DNA of 9,479 nucleotides from Spirochaetaceae bacterium. Lineage in GTDB: Bacteria > Spirochaetota > Spirochaetia > B11-G9. Shown one piece after another: positions 1-6,898 of this stretch. Location: NCBI GenBank assembly GCA_030643345.1, contig DAOWMA010000050.1:1-9479 (forward strand). The letters are read 5' to 3'. The notes beneath the pieces were generated by a model. The model saw nothing but the letters and a program-made list of their open reading frames with translations, made no database searches and was not told where the DNA came from. Position numbers and translations under genes: made by a program. Every line of letters starts with the position of its first letter. The stretch's first letter is position 1.

Positions 1-32
1 ATGTTGTACTTTCATGTCTACTATTTTAATAT

Positions 33-554
33 ATGTTTGTGAAGTACCGGTATTCCCTGGACACAATTGCTTTATTTGCTGCCTTCTGTATTTTCCTTTC
101 TACTGTTGAATATATGATTCCAAAGCCGGTCCCATTTTTTAGACTGGGGCTGGCCAATTTACCAATCATTATATCTCTGATGATTTTTAAACGAAAAGAT
201 ACTTTACTGCTGATAATTTTAAAGATATTTGGTCAGGGTCTGCTTACAGGGACTCTTTTTTCCTACATTTTTATGTTTTCTGCTGCCGGAGCTATTGCCA
301 GTGGGGCCGTTATGATTACTTTGCTATTGTTGTTCAGATCCGCAGTAAGTTTGATTGGTGTCAGTATTGCAGGTGCTCTTGCCAGTAATATGGTCCAGCT
401 GCTGTTTGCTAAACTATTTATCTTTGGAGAATCAGTAAAGTATATTGCGCCTCCATTGCTTATTATAGGGTTTATTTCCGCTTTTATATTAGGTTTACTG
501 GCTGATGAGTTTATTAACAGATCCAAATGGTTAGAGGGCAGGCTCGTGACATGA
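33..554 (+). CDS. Gx transporter family membrane protein (heptaprenyl diphosphate synthase component I-like)
   Basis: Very hydrophobic 173-residue protein with about five or six membrane segments (roughly residues 9-28, 37-52, 57-80, 84-101, 104-130, 138-158). The N-terminal signature matches the Gx transporter family (Pfam Hpre_diP_synt_I): a membrane helix, then prolines P30, P32 and P34, then RLGLAN at residues 37-42. Family members resemble the substrate-binding S components of ECF vitamin transporters, and the old name 'heptaprenyl diphosphate synthase component I' is probably misleading; the substrate is unknown. Length is normal for the family. An in-frame stop at 27-29 limits how far upstream it can start. 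ATG at 33 is possible, but GTG at 39 would overlap a TGA at 40-42 in another frame, which could be the end of an upstream gene. Neither start has a clear ribosome binding site. The 3' end overlaps the next gene by four bases, so the two are probably co-translated. Family call good, function uncertain. Confidence 0.82.
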   Translation: MFVKYRYSLDTIALFAAFCIFLSTVEYMIPKPVPFFRLGLANLPIIISLMIFKRKDTLLLIILKIFGQGLLTGTLFSYIFMFSAAGAIASGAVMITLLLLFRSAVSLIGVSIAGALASNMVQLLFAKLFIFGESVKYIAPPLLIIGFISAFILGLLADEFINRSKWLEGRLVT

Positions 555-1195
555 TTTATAAAAATACTTTCACTATTGCCCCCCGGCATAAACTGATTTT
601 AGGGTTGTTTTTTATTCCTGCTTACCTTTTGCAGCAGTCGTTATTGATAAGGTGTATTCAGTTTTTTATACTTATAACTGTATACATCCTTCAGGGCGGC
701 AGGTTCAGGATTGCACCTAATCTGATGCTGGTTTCGGGAATTGTTCTGGCATATATAATTCGTCCTGCCGGAAAAGTTCTTTTTATGTTGTTAGAGTTTC
801 CTGTAACCGAGGGGGCCTTGATTTCCGGAATATCGAAGTCTCTTATGCTGATTGGATTAATCTATATATCAAGATTATCAGTGTCATCGAAACTTAATTT
901 TAAAGGGAAAGGAGGTAATCTGATTGGACGGGTTTTCTACTATTTTGAAGCAATTACTGAAGGGCAGGGGAAGTTCCGTTTTAGGAAATTTTATAAGCCG
1001 GGAACGACTGGAAGATTTATTTCATACATAGATTATCTTTTAATTTCTGTTGAAAATAAGGATAATCAGGTTGAAGAATCGACTCTGAATTTAAAGGTCA
1101 GTTCATCACTTACATCAATTATATTATCTGTTATCTTTATAACTTCAAGCTATATTATGCTTTCCCCTGAATTTTTCATTATCCCTTCCTATTGA
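551..1195 (+). CDS. Membrane protein of unknown function, coupled to Gx transporter; possible ECF T-component-like protein
   Basis: A 214-residue protein with predicted membrane segments near residues 14-29, 31-49, 56-75, 93-112 and 185-205, and a basic cytoplasm-like stretch (about 114-165) before the last helix. The start is taken as ATG at 551, which forms an ATGA overlap with the stop of the upstream gene and has AGAGGG at 533-538; an ATG at 527 would add eight residues and a longer overlap. The opening 'PRHKL' followed by two back-to-back helices, and the RPAG loop, recall the N-terminal half of EcfT/CbiQ transmembrane components, but the long C-terminal coupling helices of that family are not recognisable. 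Because the neighbour is an S-component-like protein, an S plus T pair is a reasonable inference, with a shared ATPase encoded elsewhere. I do not recognise the family with certainty, so the function stays open. Confidence 0.7.
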   Translation: MIYKNTFTIAPRHKLILGLFFIPAYLLQQSLLIRCIQFFILITVYILQGGRFRIAPNLMLVSGIVLAYIIRPAGKVLFMLLEFPVTEGALISGISKSLMLIGLIYISRLSVSSKLNFKGKGGNLIGRVFYYFEAITEGQGKFRFRKFYKPGTTGRFISYIDYLLISVENKDNQVEESTLNLKVSSSLTSIILSVIFITSSYIMLSPEFFIIPSY

Positions 1196-1219
1196 CACTC
1201 AAAAACTGATCTATATAAT
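1192..1219 (+). promoter_or_regulatory. Consensus sigma-70-type promoter for the ilv cluster
   Basis: TTGACA at 1192-1197 and TATAAT at 1214-1219 are both perfect hexamers, separated by 16 bp. The -35 hexamer overlaps the TGA stop (1193-1195) of the upstream membrane-protein gene. Transcription would start near 1226, leaving an untranslated leader of only about 23 bases before ilvB. That is too short for a T-box, leader peptide or terminator-type attenuator, so any repression would have to act at the promoter itself or further downstream. The start site is inferred from spacing. Confidence 0.78.
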
Positions 1220-1248
1220 TCTAACTTCAAGAACCTAAGGGGGAGTAT

Positions 1249-2916
1249 ATGAACGGTGCCCGCATTATTGTTGAGAGTCTTAAGAAAGAGGGAGTTGATA
1301 CAATTTTCTGTTATACCGGAGGTGCGGTAATCAAGATTTTTGACGAACTGTACAAGCATGGAGAGGGTTTAAAACTTATACAGCCCAGACATGAACAGGG
1401 AGGTACCCATGCTGCCGATGGATATGCCCGCTCTACAGGAAAACCGGGTGTCGTAATTGTAACTTCAGGACCTGGGGCCACAAACACAATAACGGGAATT
1501 GCAACTGCCTATATGGATTCCAGCCCTTTGATAGTTATTACAGGTCAGGTTTCTTCAACATTAATTGGGACTGATGCCTTTCAGGAATCGGATGTTACAG
1601 GTATAACGATGCCTATTACAAAAGCTAATTACCTTGTAAAAGATATAGATGATCTTGCCGTTACAATAAAAAAGTCATTTTTTATTGCAACAACAGGCCG
1701 TCCCGGCCCTGTTGTAATTGATGTCCCCGGTGATATACAAAGGCAGGAAGCTGATTTTAATTATCCTGATACTATAGAGCTTATGAGCTATAGACCAAAA
1801 GATACCGGCCACCCAAAACAGATTAAGAGTACAATAAAATTGTTGTCAAAAGCAAAAAAGCCGCTGGTATTGGCGGGGGGTGGTGTTAATTTATCTAATG
1901 CTACCGGCGAGATGAATGAATTCCTTGATAAAACAGGTATTCCTGTGGTCCATACCCTTATGGGAAACGGGGTGAATCCGGCAGATGAAAATCAGTTTTT
2001 GGGTTTTATTGGAATGCATGGTACTCTTTATGGAAATTATGCAATTCAAAATGCTGATCTTATTATGGCTGTGGGGGTTAGATTTTCAGACCGGATAGTT
2101 GGTAATTCGGAAACTTTTGCAAAAAATGCAAAAATTATACATATAGATATAGACCCGGCTGAAATTGACAAGAATATACTGGTCGATCTTCCCATAGTGG
2201 GGTCCGCAAAATCAATATTAAAAGAGATAAATAATGTGGATTTAAAAATTGATATAACCGAATGGAAAAACGAACTGATAAATTATAAAAAAGAAAATCC
2301 TTTAAGCTACGGAAAGGGTAAACTGATTAAACCACAGCATATTATTGAACTGGCAGAAAAATATTTTCCGGAAGATACAGTTGTTGTAACAGATGTTGGT
2401 CAGAATCAGATATGGGTTGCGCAGTATTACAGGATAAAACAACCACGAAGTTTTCTGACATCCGGAGGTTTGGGCACAATGGGCTACGGTCTTCCTGCTG
2501 CTATTGGTGCAGCTGTAGGTAACCCGGACAGACAGGTAGTTATGTTTGCCGGAGACGGCGGATTCCAGATGAATATGCAGGAACTGGGAATAATAAGAAA
2601 ATATGGTCTTAAAGTAAAAATGATAATTCTTGATAACAGTTATCTTGGAATGGTCAGGCAATGGCAGGAGCTTTTGTTTGAAAAGAGGTATTCCGGTACA
2701 GATATGGAGTTTAATCCTGATTTTGTAAAACTTGCGGATGTTTTTGAAATCCGGTCTGTTTTTCTAAAAGATCCGGACAAGGCTGAGACAGTCATAAAGG
2801 AACTTGCAGAAAGCACGGAGAGTATGCTTGTTCATATAGCTGTAGATCCTGATGAAAATGTATTGCCAATGGTCCCTGCCGGAAAAGCACTCGATGAAGT
2901 ATTAACAAAGTTATAG
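1249..2916 (+). CDS. ilvB: Acetolactate (acetohydroxyacid) synthase, large catalytic subunit
   Basis: Thiamine-diphosphate enzyme that condenses two pyruvates to 2-acetolactate (valine and leucine route), or pyruvate with 2-oxobutyrate to 2-aceto-2-hydroxybutyrate (isoleucine route); cytoplasmic, working with the IlvN regulatory subunit. At 555 residues it is full length. The N-terminal TPP domain carries the catalytic Glu49 in PRHEQGGTHAADGYAR. A central FAD-type domain (about 190-325) contains GMHGT and GVRFSDR. The C-terminal TPP domain shows the metal and pyrophosphate motif GDGGF (435-439) with Asp436 and Asn463, followed by LGMVRQWQ with the conserved Trp472. ATG at 1249 is preceded by a strong AAGGGGGAG (1237-1245). 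It is the first gene after a perfect-consensus promoter and leads the ilvB-ilvN-ilvD-cimA cluster. RFSDR replaces the more usual RFDDR, a conservative-looking variant. The VRQWQ motif and Glu49 distinguish it from catabolic AlsS less clearly, but the adjacent ilvN settles the biosynthetic role. Confidence 0.97.
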   Translation: MNGARIIVESLKKEGVDTIFCYTGGAVIKIFDELYKHGEGLKLIQPRHEQGGTHAADGYARSTGKPGVVIVTSGPGATNTITGIATAYMDSSPLIVITGQVSSTLIGTDAFQESDVTGITMPITKANYLVKDIDDLAVTIKKSFFIATTGRPGPVVIDVPGDIQRQEADFNYPDTIELMSYRPKDTGHPKQIKSTIKLLSKAKKPLVLAGGGVNLSNATGEMNEFLDKTGIPVVHTLMGNGVNPADENQFLGFIGMHGTLYGNYAIQNADLIMAVGVRFSDRIVGNSETFAKNAKIIHIDIDPAEIDKNILVDLPIVGSAKSILKEINNVDLKIDITEWKNELINYKKENPLSYGKGKLIKPQHIIELAEKYFPEDTVVVTDVGQNQIWVAQYYRIKQPRSFLTSGGLGTMGYGLPAAIGAAVGNPDRQVVMFAGDGGFQMNMQELGIIRKYGLKVKMIILDNSYLGMVRQWQELLFEKRYSGTDMEFNPDFVKLADVFEIRSVFLKDPDKAETVIKELAESTESMLVHIAVDPDENVLPMVPAGKALDEVLTKL

Positions 2917-2951
2917 CCTGGTCGGGACTTCGTCCCTGCTCGGCCATGCAT
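2917..2951 (+). repeat. GC-rich hairpin between ilvB and ilvN, candidate dispersed repeat
   Basis: Immediately after the ilvB stop lies a stretch with 21 G or C in its first 29 bases (2917-2945), in sharp contrast to the AT-rich genes around it. It can fold as GGGAC (2924-2928) with GTCCC (2932-2936) around a TTC loop, extended by TGGTC (2919-2923) with GGCCA (2942-2946, one G-U pair) across a five-base bulge (2937-2941). The palindrome ATGCAT (2946-2951) follows. There is no T-run, and the ilvN ribosome binding site comes right after, so it is not a classic terminator. It could be a small dispersed repeat (REP or MITE-like), an mRNA-processing site or a partial attenuator. The fold is seen in the sequence; the role is a guess. 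Confidence 0.6.
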
Positions 2952-2954
2952 CCT

Positions 2955-2960
2955 AAGGAG
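2955..2960 (+). promoter_or_regulatory. Ribosome binding site of ilvN
   Basis: AAGGAG six bases ahead of the ilvN ATG at 2967 fixes that start. It lies only nine bases beyond the GC-rich hairpin, so folding or processing there could affect how much regulatory subunit is made relative to IlvB. Confidence 0.85.
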
Positions 2961-2966
2961 TAATAA

Positions 2967-3476
2967 ATGAAAACCGACCGAATATTAACAGATCATATTG
3001 TATCAGTACTTGTTCACAATAATCCTGGTGTCCTTTCCAAGATTACCAGCCTTGTTACCAGGAGAGGATTTAACATAGATGGAATCTCTGCAGGTCCCAC
3101 CAGACAAAATGATATGTTTCGTCTTACAATTGTTGTTAAAGGTGATGATAAGAGTATTGAGCAGATACAAAAACAGCTGTACAAAATAATTGATGTTGTT
3201 AAAGTTGCTCCGATTATTAAGAGCAGGATGGTAGGCAGGGAGATTTGTCTTGTTAAAATTAAAGCTTCTCTCAGTGACAGACACGAGGTCCTTCAGATAA
3301 TAAATGTTTTTAAAGCCAATGTTGTTGATGTTGGGGGGAATGGTTTGATAGTAGAAATTACAGGAGATTCAGATAAAATTGATTCATTTCTTGCTCTTCT
3401 TGAGTCGCATCAGATAGTGGATGTAGCCAGGACCGGTATTGTGGCAATGAACAGATGGGACAGACCGTACAAATAA
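2967..3476 (+). CDS. ilvN: Acetolactate synthase, small regulatory subunit
   Basis: Regulatory partner of IlvB: it raises catalytic activity and, in characterised homologues, binds valine or another branched-chain amino acid for feedback inhibition. At 169 residues it is the usual length for the two-domain IlvH/IlvN type. Residues about 9-82 form an ACT domain, with the typical HNNPGVLSKITSLVTRRGFNID stretch spread over 17-38 (Asn19, Gly21 and Leu23 at the effector loop) and TIVVKGDD in the last strand. Residues about 90-165 match the C-terminal acetolactate synthase small-subunit domain, ending in GIVAMNRW. It sits 50 bases after ilvB with its own AAGGAG, in the same transcription unit. Whether valine inhibition is retained cannot be read from the sequence alone. 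Confidence 0.96.
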   Translation: MKTDRILTDHIVSVLVHNNPGVLSKITSLVTRRGFNIDGISAGPTRQNDMFRLTIVVKGDDKSIEQIQKQLYKIIDVVKVAPIIKSRMVGREICLVKIKASLSDRHEVLQIINVFKANVVDVGGNGLIVEITGDSDKIDSFLALLESHQIVDVARTGIVAMNRWDRPYK

Positions 3477-3516
3477 TAAATAATGCAAATTATAAAGATG
3501 AAAGAGGTAAATCAAA

Positions 3517-5190
3517 ATGAGAAGTGATAGAATGAAAAAAGGTGTAGAGAGGGCACCTCACAGATCTTTACTAAAAGCTCTGGGACTTACAGACACCGAA
3601 ATTGCACAGCCCATTATTGGTGTTGCATCTTCAGCTAATGAGATTATTCCCGGTCATATGTATCTAAAAACCATAGAGGATGCAGTTAAGGCGGGTGTGC
3701 GGATGGCCGGTGGTACACCTATGCAGTTTTCTACTATTGGCATCTGTGATGGCCTTGCTATGGACCATGAGGGTATGTACTATTCTCTGCCCTCAAGAGA
3801 TGTTATTGCTGATTCTGTTGAAATAGTCGCTAAAGGAACTCCCTTTGACGGTATAGTATTTATTTCAAATTGTGATAAAATTACTCCGGGGATGCTCATT
3901 GCAATGGGAAGATTAAATGTTCCTTCCCTGCTTATAAGCGGTGGTCCCATGATGGCGGGAGTCTATGACGGAAAGCCTATCGATCTTGTTTCAGTTTTTG
4001 AGGCAGTGGGAAGTCTGTCCAATGGCGAGATAGATATAATTGAACTTAAAGAAATAGAAAACAACGCCTGCCCGGGTGCAGGTTCGTGTTCTGGTCTTTT
4101 TACCGCTAATTCAATGAATGCTCTAAGTGAAGCTCTGGGAGTATCCCTTCCTGGTAATGGTACAATACCGGCTGTAGACAGTGCAAGAATACGTCTTGCA
4201 AAAGAGACAGGTATGCAGGTTATGAAACTGGTGGAAAGAGATCTTAAACCAAGGGATATTGTAACTAAGGATTCCTTCTTCAATGCTGTTGCTGTTGATC
4301 TTGCAATGGGCGGTTCAACCAATACAACACTCCATTTACCGGCAATAGCAGATGCTTTTGATGTTCCTTTTTCTATTGATCTTTTTGATAAGCTTTCAAA
4401 AAAGGTTTTTCATCTATGTAATCTTTCTCCTGTAGGGACCCATCACATAGAGGACCTGAATCGGGCAGGGGGTGTTTCCGCTCTTCTAAACCGGATTCTG
4501 GATCTGGGATTATTAAAAGATGAAGCCTTAAGTGTCAGTTTAAAATCTATAGGTGAAATTGCAAGTGCATCAGAATCTCTGAATGATGATGTAATCAGAC
4601 CAATTGATAAGCCCTATCACTCAGAAGGCGGTATAGCTGTTCTTTATGGAAACCTTGCAGAGAAAGGGGCTGTTGTCAAAATAGCAGGTGTTCCCGATTC
4701 TCTAAGGGTCCATTCAGGACCGGCTGTAGTTTTCGATGATGGTGAACTGGCTTCCAAAGAGATACTTTCCGGCAGGATTAAAAAAGGCACTGTTATTGTA
4801 ATTAGATATGAAGGACCCAAAGGCGGTCCCGGAATGAGGGAGATGTTATCTCCAACTGCCGCACTGGTAGGAATGGGATTAATAGAAGATGTTGTCCTGA
4901 TTACAGATGGTCGTTTTTCCGGTGGATCTACAGGAGCTGTAATTGGTCATCTTTCGCCTGAAGCAGCAGATGGAGGACTTATAGCAGTTGTAGAAAATGG
5001 TGATACAATAACGGTTGATTTTAATAAACGGACCCTTAATCTGGATATATCTGAAGATATTATCATGGAAAGGCTTGATAATATTATTATAAAAAAGAAA
5101 GACCTTGGAAACAGCTTTCTTGGAAGATATTCACATTTTGTTCAGTCTGCATATACCGGAGCGGTTTTAAGGAGACCGGAACATGAGTAA
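3517..5190 (+). CDS. ilvD: Dihydroxy-acid dehydratase
   Basis: Iron-sulfur enzyme that dehydrates 2,3-dihydroxy-isovalerate and 2,3-dihydroxy-3-methylvalerate to the 2-oxo acids preceding valine and isoleucine; cytoplasmic. Full length at 557 residues. Visible motifs: ICDGLAMDHEGM (76-87), SNCDKITPGM (117-126) with cluster ligand Cys119 and Lys121 (carbamylated in structures of the family), CPGAGSCSGLFTANSMN (185-201) with Cys191, and TDGRFSGG (463-470) with the active-site Ser468. In [2Fe-2S] members a third cysteine follows the 'NEI.P' motif; here that residue is Gly46 (NEIIPGH), as in the E. coli enzyme, which points to an oxygen-labile [4Fe-4S] cluster. ATG at 3517 has AGAGGT at 3503-3508. 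It lies 40 bases after ilvN and overlaps cimA by eight bases. An edd-type phosphogluconate dehydratase is unlikely given the motifs and the operon. Confidence 0.96.
   Translation: MRSDRMKKGVERAPHRSLLKALGLTDTEIAQPIIGVASSANEIIPGHMYLKTIEDAVKAGVRMAGGTPMQFSTIGICDGLAMDHEGMYYSLPSRDVIADSVEIVAKGTPFDGIVFISNCDKITPGMLIAMGRLNVPSLLISGGPMMAGVYDGKPIDLVSVFEAVGSLSNGEIDIIELKEIENNACPGAGSCSGLFTANSMNALSEALGVSLPGNGTIPAVDSARIRLAKETGMQVMKLVERDLKPRDIVTKDSFFNAVAVDLAMGGSTNTTLHLPAIADAFDVPFSIDLFDKLSKKVFHLCNLSPVGTHHIEDLNRAGGVSALLNRILDLGLLKDEALSVSLKSIGEIASASESLNDDVIRPIDKPYHSEGGIAVLYGNLAEKGAVVKIAGVPDSLRVHSGPAVVFDDGELASKEILSGRIKKGTVIVIRYEGPKGGPGMREMLSPTAALVGMGLIEDVVLITDGRFSGGSTGAVIGHLSPEAADGGLIAVVENGDTITVDFNKRTLNLDISEDIIMERLDNIIIKKKDLGNSFLGRYSHFVQSAYTGAVLRRPEHE
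5168..5174 (+). promoter_or_regulatory. Ribosome binding site of cimA, inside the ilvD coding end
   Basis: TAAGGAG lies within the last codons of ilvD, eight bases ahead of the cimA ATG at 5183. It gives strong support to that start and to coupled translation of the two genes. Confidence 0.85.
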
Positions 5191-6787
5191 AAATATAAAG
5201 ATATTTGATACAACTCTGCGGGATGGATCTCAGAGTGTCGGGATAAATTTTACTGTAAATGATAAAATTAAGATTGCCAGAAATCTTGATGAATTTGGTG
5301 TGCATTACATTGAGGGAGGCTGGCCCGGATCAAACCCCAAGGATGTAGCATTTTTTAAAGAGATGAAAAGTGTAAAACTTTCAAATGCAAAATTGACAGC
5401 GTTTTCTTCGACCAGATTAAAGAATATTAAACCAGAGGATGATAAAAATCTTGCAACGATGATTAAAACAGGTGTACCTGTTGTTACGATTTTTGGTAAG
5501 AGCTGGGACCTTCATGTAAAGGAAGCTTTAAAAACAACAAATGAAGAAAACCTTGATATGATTTTTTCAACAATGGAATACCTTAAAAAATATTTTGATG
5601 AAGTAGTGTACGATGCTGAACATTTTTTTGACGGCTATAAAGCCAATCCTGAATATGCTCTGAAATCCCTGAAAGCCGCCGAGGAGGGAGGAGCAGACTG
5701 GCTTGTCCTGGCTGATACAAATGGCGGTTCCATGGTGGATTTTATAGATTCCACCTTTAAAACTGTTAGGACCATGTTTGCAGCACCTCTTGGTATTCAT
5801 GCTCATAACGATTCAGAACTTGCAGTTGCTAACTCTCTGGCTGCAGTTTATCAGGGTGCAACTATGGTCCAGGGAACAATTAATGGAATTGGTGAACGGT
5901 GCGGAAATGCTAATTTATGCTCTGTTATTCCAAATTTATCTGTTAAAGATGATTATATTACTGTTCCGGGTGAAAGTCTGAAAAAACTCTACTATATGTC
6001 CCATTTGGTATCAGAAATTGCTAATCAGGCACATCCTGATTATCTCCCTTTTGTTGGGAAAAAGGCCTTTTCCCATAAGGGGGGTATACATGTTTCCGCA
6101 GTAAGGAATAACTCTTCAACCTATGAACATGTGTCTCCTGAATCTGTTGGGAATGAAAGGATATTTACTGTTTCCGAACTGTCAGGGCGGAGTAATATTA
6201 TTGAAAAAGTTAAAAATATGGGTATAGACCTTCGTTCTGATAATGAAAAAGCCGGGAAAATTCTCACAAAGGTTAAGGAACTTGAAGCAAAAGGATATCA
6301 CTATGAGGGTGCAGAGGCTTCTTTTGAGCTGTTGACCAATGCACTTATGGGTAAACAAAAACACTATTTTGATTTACATGGATATCGTATTCATGTATGG
6401 AAAAATGCTGACGGTGAATCCTGGTCGGAAGTTACTATTAAAGCAGAAGTTCCAAAAAGTGTTGCAGAATCTCATGGTTATGAATCTCATATAGAACATA
6501 CTGCTGCAGATGGAAGCGGACCGGTTGAAGCTTTGGATAAGGCCCTTAGAAAAGTCCTTGAAAAATTCTACCCTGAGCTGAAAAAAGTACACCTGGTGGA
6601 TTATAAGGTCCGTATTTTAAATGCAGAAGAGGGGACCAACTCTACAACGAGAGTTATGATAAATTCTGCTGATGATAAGCGGAGATGGAGTACAGTGGGT
6701 GTTTCGGATAATATAATCGATGCTTCCTGGCAGGCCCTTGTGGAATCTCTGGTTTATAAACTGATGAAGGATGAGATGGATAACTGA
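5183..6787 (+). CDS. cimA: (R)-citramalate synthase
   Basis: Condenses pyruvate and acetyl-CoA to (R)-citramalate, the first step of the threonine-independent route to 2-oxobutyrate and isoleucine. The 534-residue length fits the long CimA family. The HMGL/DRE-TIM-type barrel starts with FDTTLRDG (8-15; Arg13 and Asp14 catalytic or metal-linked). It continues with YDAEHFFDGYKANPEYAL (143-160), a stretch characteristic of this citramalate synthase family rather than of 2-isopropylmalate synthase. LADTNGG (176-182), the metal-binding HAHND (206-210) and GERCGNANL (237-245) follow. Residues about 395-530 match the LeuA-type allosteric dimer domain, including DGSGPVEAL (443-451), so feedback control by isoleucine is likely, by analogy. 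The ATG overlaps the ilvD stop by eight bases and has TAAGGAG at 5168-5174. It is the last gene of the ilv cluster. 2-isopropylmalate synthase is the main alternative and is less likely. Confidence 0.93.
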   Translation: MSKNIKIFDTTLRDGSQSVGINFTVNDKIKIARNLDEFGVHYIEGGWPGSNPKDVAFFKEMKSVKLSNAKLTAFSSTRLKNIKPEDDKNLATMIKTGVPVVTIFGKSWDLHVKEALKTTNEENLDMIFSTMEYLKKYFDEVVYDAEHFFDGYKANPEYALKSLKAAEEGGADWLVLADTNGGSMVDFIDSTFKTVRTMFAAPLGIHAHNDSELAVANSLAAVYQGATMVQGTINGIGERCGNANLCSVIPNLSVKDDYITVPGESLKKLYYMSHLVSEIANQAHPDYLPFVGKKAFSHKGGIHVSAVRNNSSTYEHVSPESVGNERIFTVSELSGRSNIIEKVKNMGIDLRSDNEKAGKILTKVKELEAKGYHYEGAEASFELLTNALMGKQKHYFDLHGYRIHVWKNADGESWSEVTIKAEVPKSVAESHGYESHIEHTAADGSGPVEALDKALRKVLEKFYPELKKVHLVDYKVRILNAEEGTNSTTRVMINSADDKRRWSTVGVSDNIIDASWQALVESLVYKLMKDEMDN

Positions 6788-6831
6788 AAAGTGTTGATAT
6801 ATTAGAGAAAATTCAGTGATTTGTTAGTTTG

Positions 6832-6870
6832 TATACTTGTTTTTTTGTGCTGTTTAGTATTGACTATACT
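6832..6870 (+). promoter_or_regulatory. Possible promoter region ahead of the ptsN-like gene
   Basis: The 111-base gap after cimA (6788-6898) is very AT-rich and contains two TATACT hexamers (6832-6837 and 6865-6870) that could be -10 elements. Neither has a good -35 at 16-18 bp; the second has only T-rich sequence there. A TTGACT at 6860-6865 directly abuts the second hexamer and is wrongly placed to pair with it. The gap size and the lack of overlap favour a separate start of transcription, but the evidence is weak. Confidence 0.3.
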
Positions 6871-6888
6871 AAGATTTTAGGAGATTGC

Positions 6889-6893
6889 AGAGG
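6889..6893 (+). promoter_or_regulatory. Ribosome binding site deciding the TTG start
   Basis: AGAGG five bases before TTG at 6899. A stronger AGGAG at 6879-6883 lies 15 bases away from the TTG and does not serve any in-frame standard start closer to it. This supports the unusual start codon, though the exact start remains inferred. Confidence 0.5.
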
Positions 6894-6898
6894 TTATT

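Noticed and set aside
1..42. Possible end of an upstream gene (stop at 27-29 or at 40-42)
   Set aside because: Only a few codons are visible in each frame, so the real one cannot be chosen. The TGA at 40-42 overlapping GTG at 39 is suggestive but not enough to report as a gene.
263..589. Long minus-strand open frame opposite the Gx transporter gene
   Set aside because: Shadow of the + strand coding frame; no recognisable protein features and no ribosome binding site. The other minus-strand frames inside ilvB, ilvN, ilvD, cimA, ptsN and cls were rejected for the same reason.
2924..2936. Stem GGGAC/GTCCC as an intrinsic terminator between ilvB and ilvN
   Set aside because: No T-run follows; the hairpin is followed directly by the ilvN ribosome binding site, so full termination would be self-defeating. 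Listed as a repeat or hairpin instead.
3477..3516. ilvN-ilvD spacer as a separate promoter or regulatory site
   Set aside because: Only 40 AT-rich bases with a plain ribosome binding site; no promoter pair or fold could be supported.
5778..5981. Plus-strand 67-codon frame inside cimA
   Set aside because: Lies wholly within cimA in another frame; composition is that of an out-of-frame translation and there is no ribosome binding site.
6784..6846. Possible terminator after cimA, ending in seven T at 6840-6846
   Set aside because: No GC-containing stem precedes the T-run; the only pairing seen (CTGAA 6784-6788 with TTCAG 6812-6816) has a loop over 20 bases and is far from the T-run.
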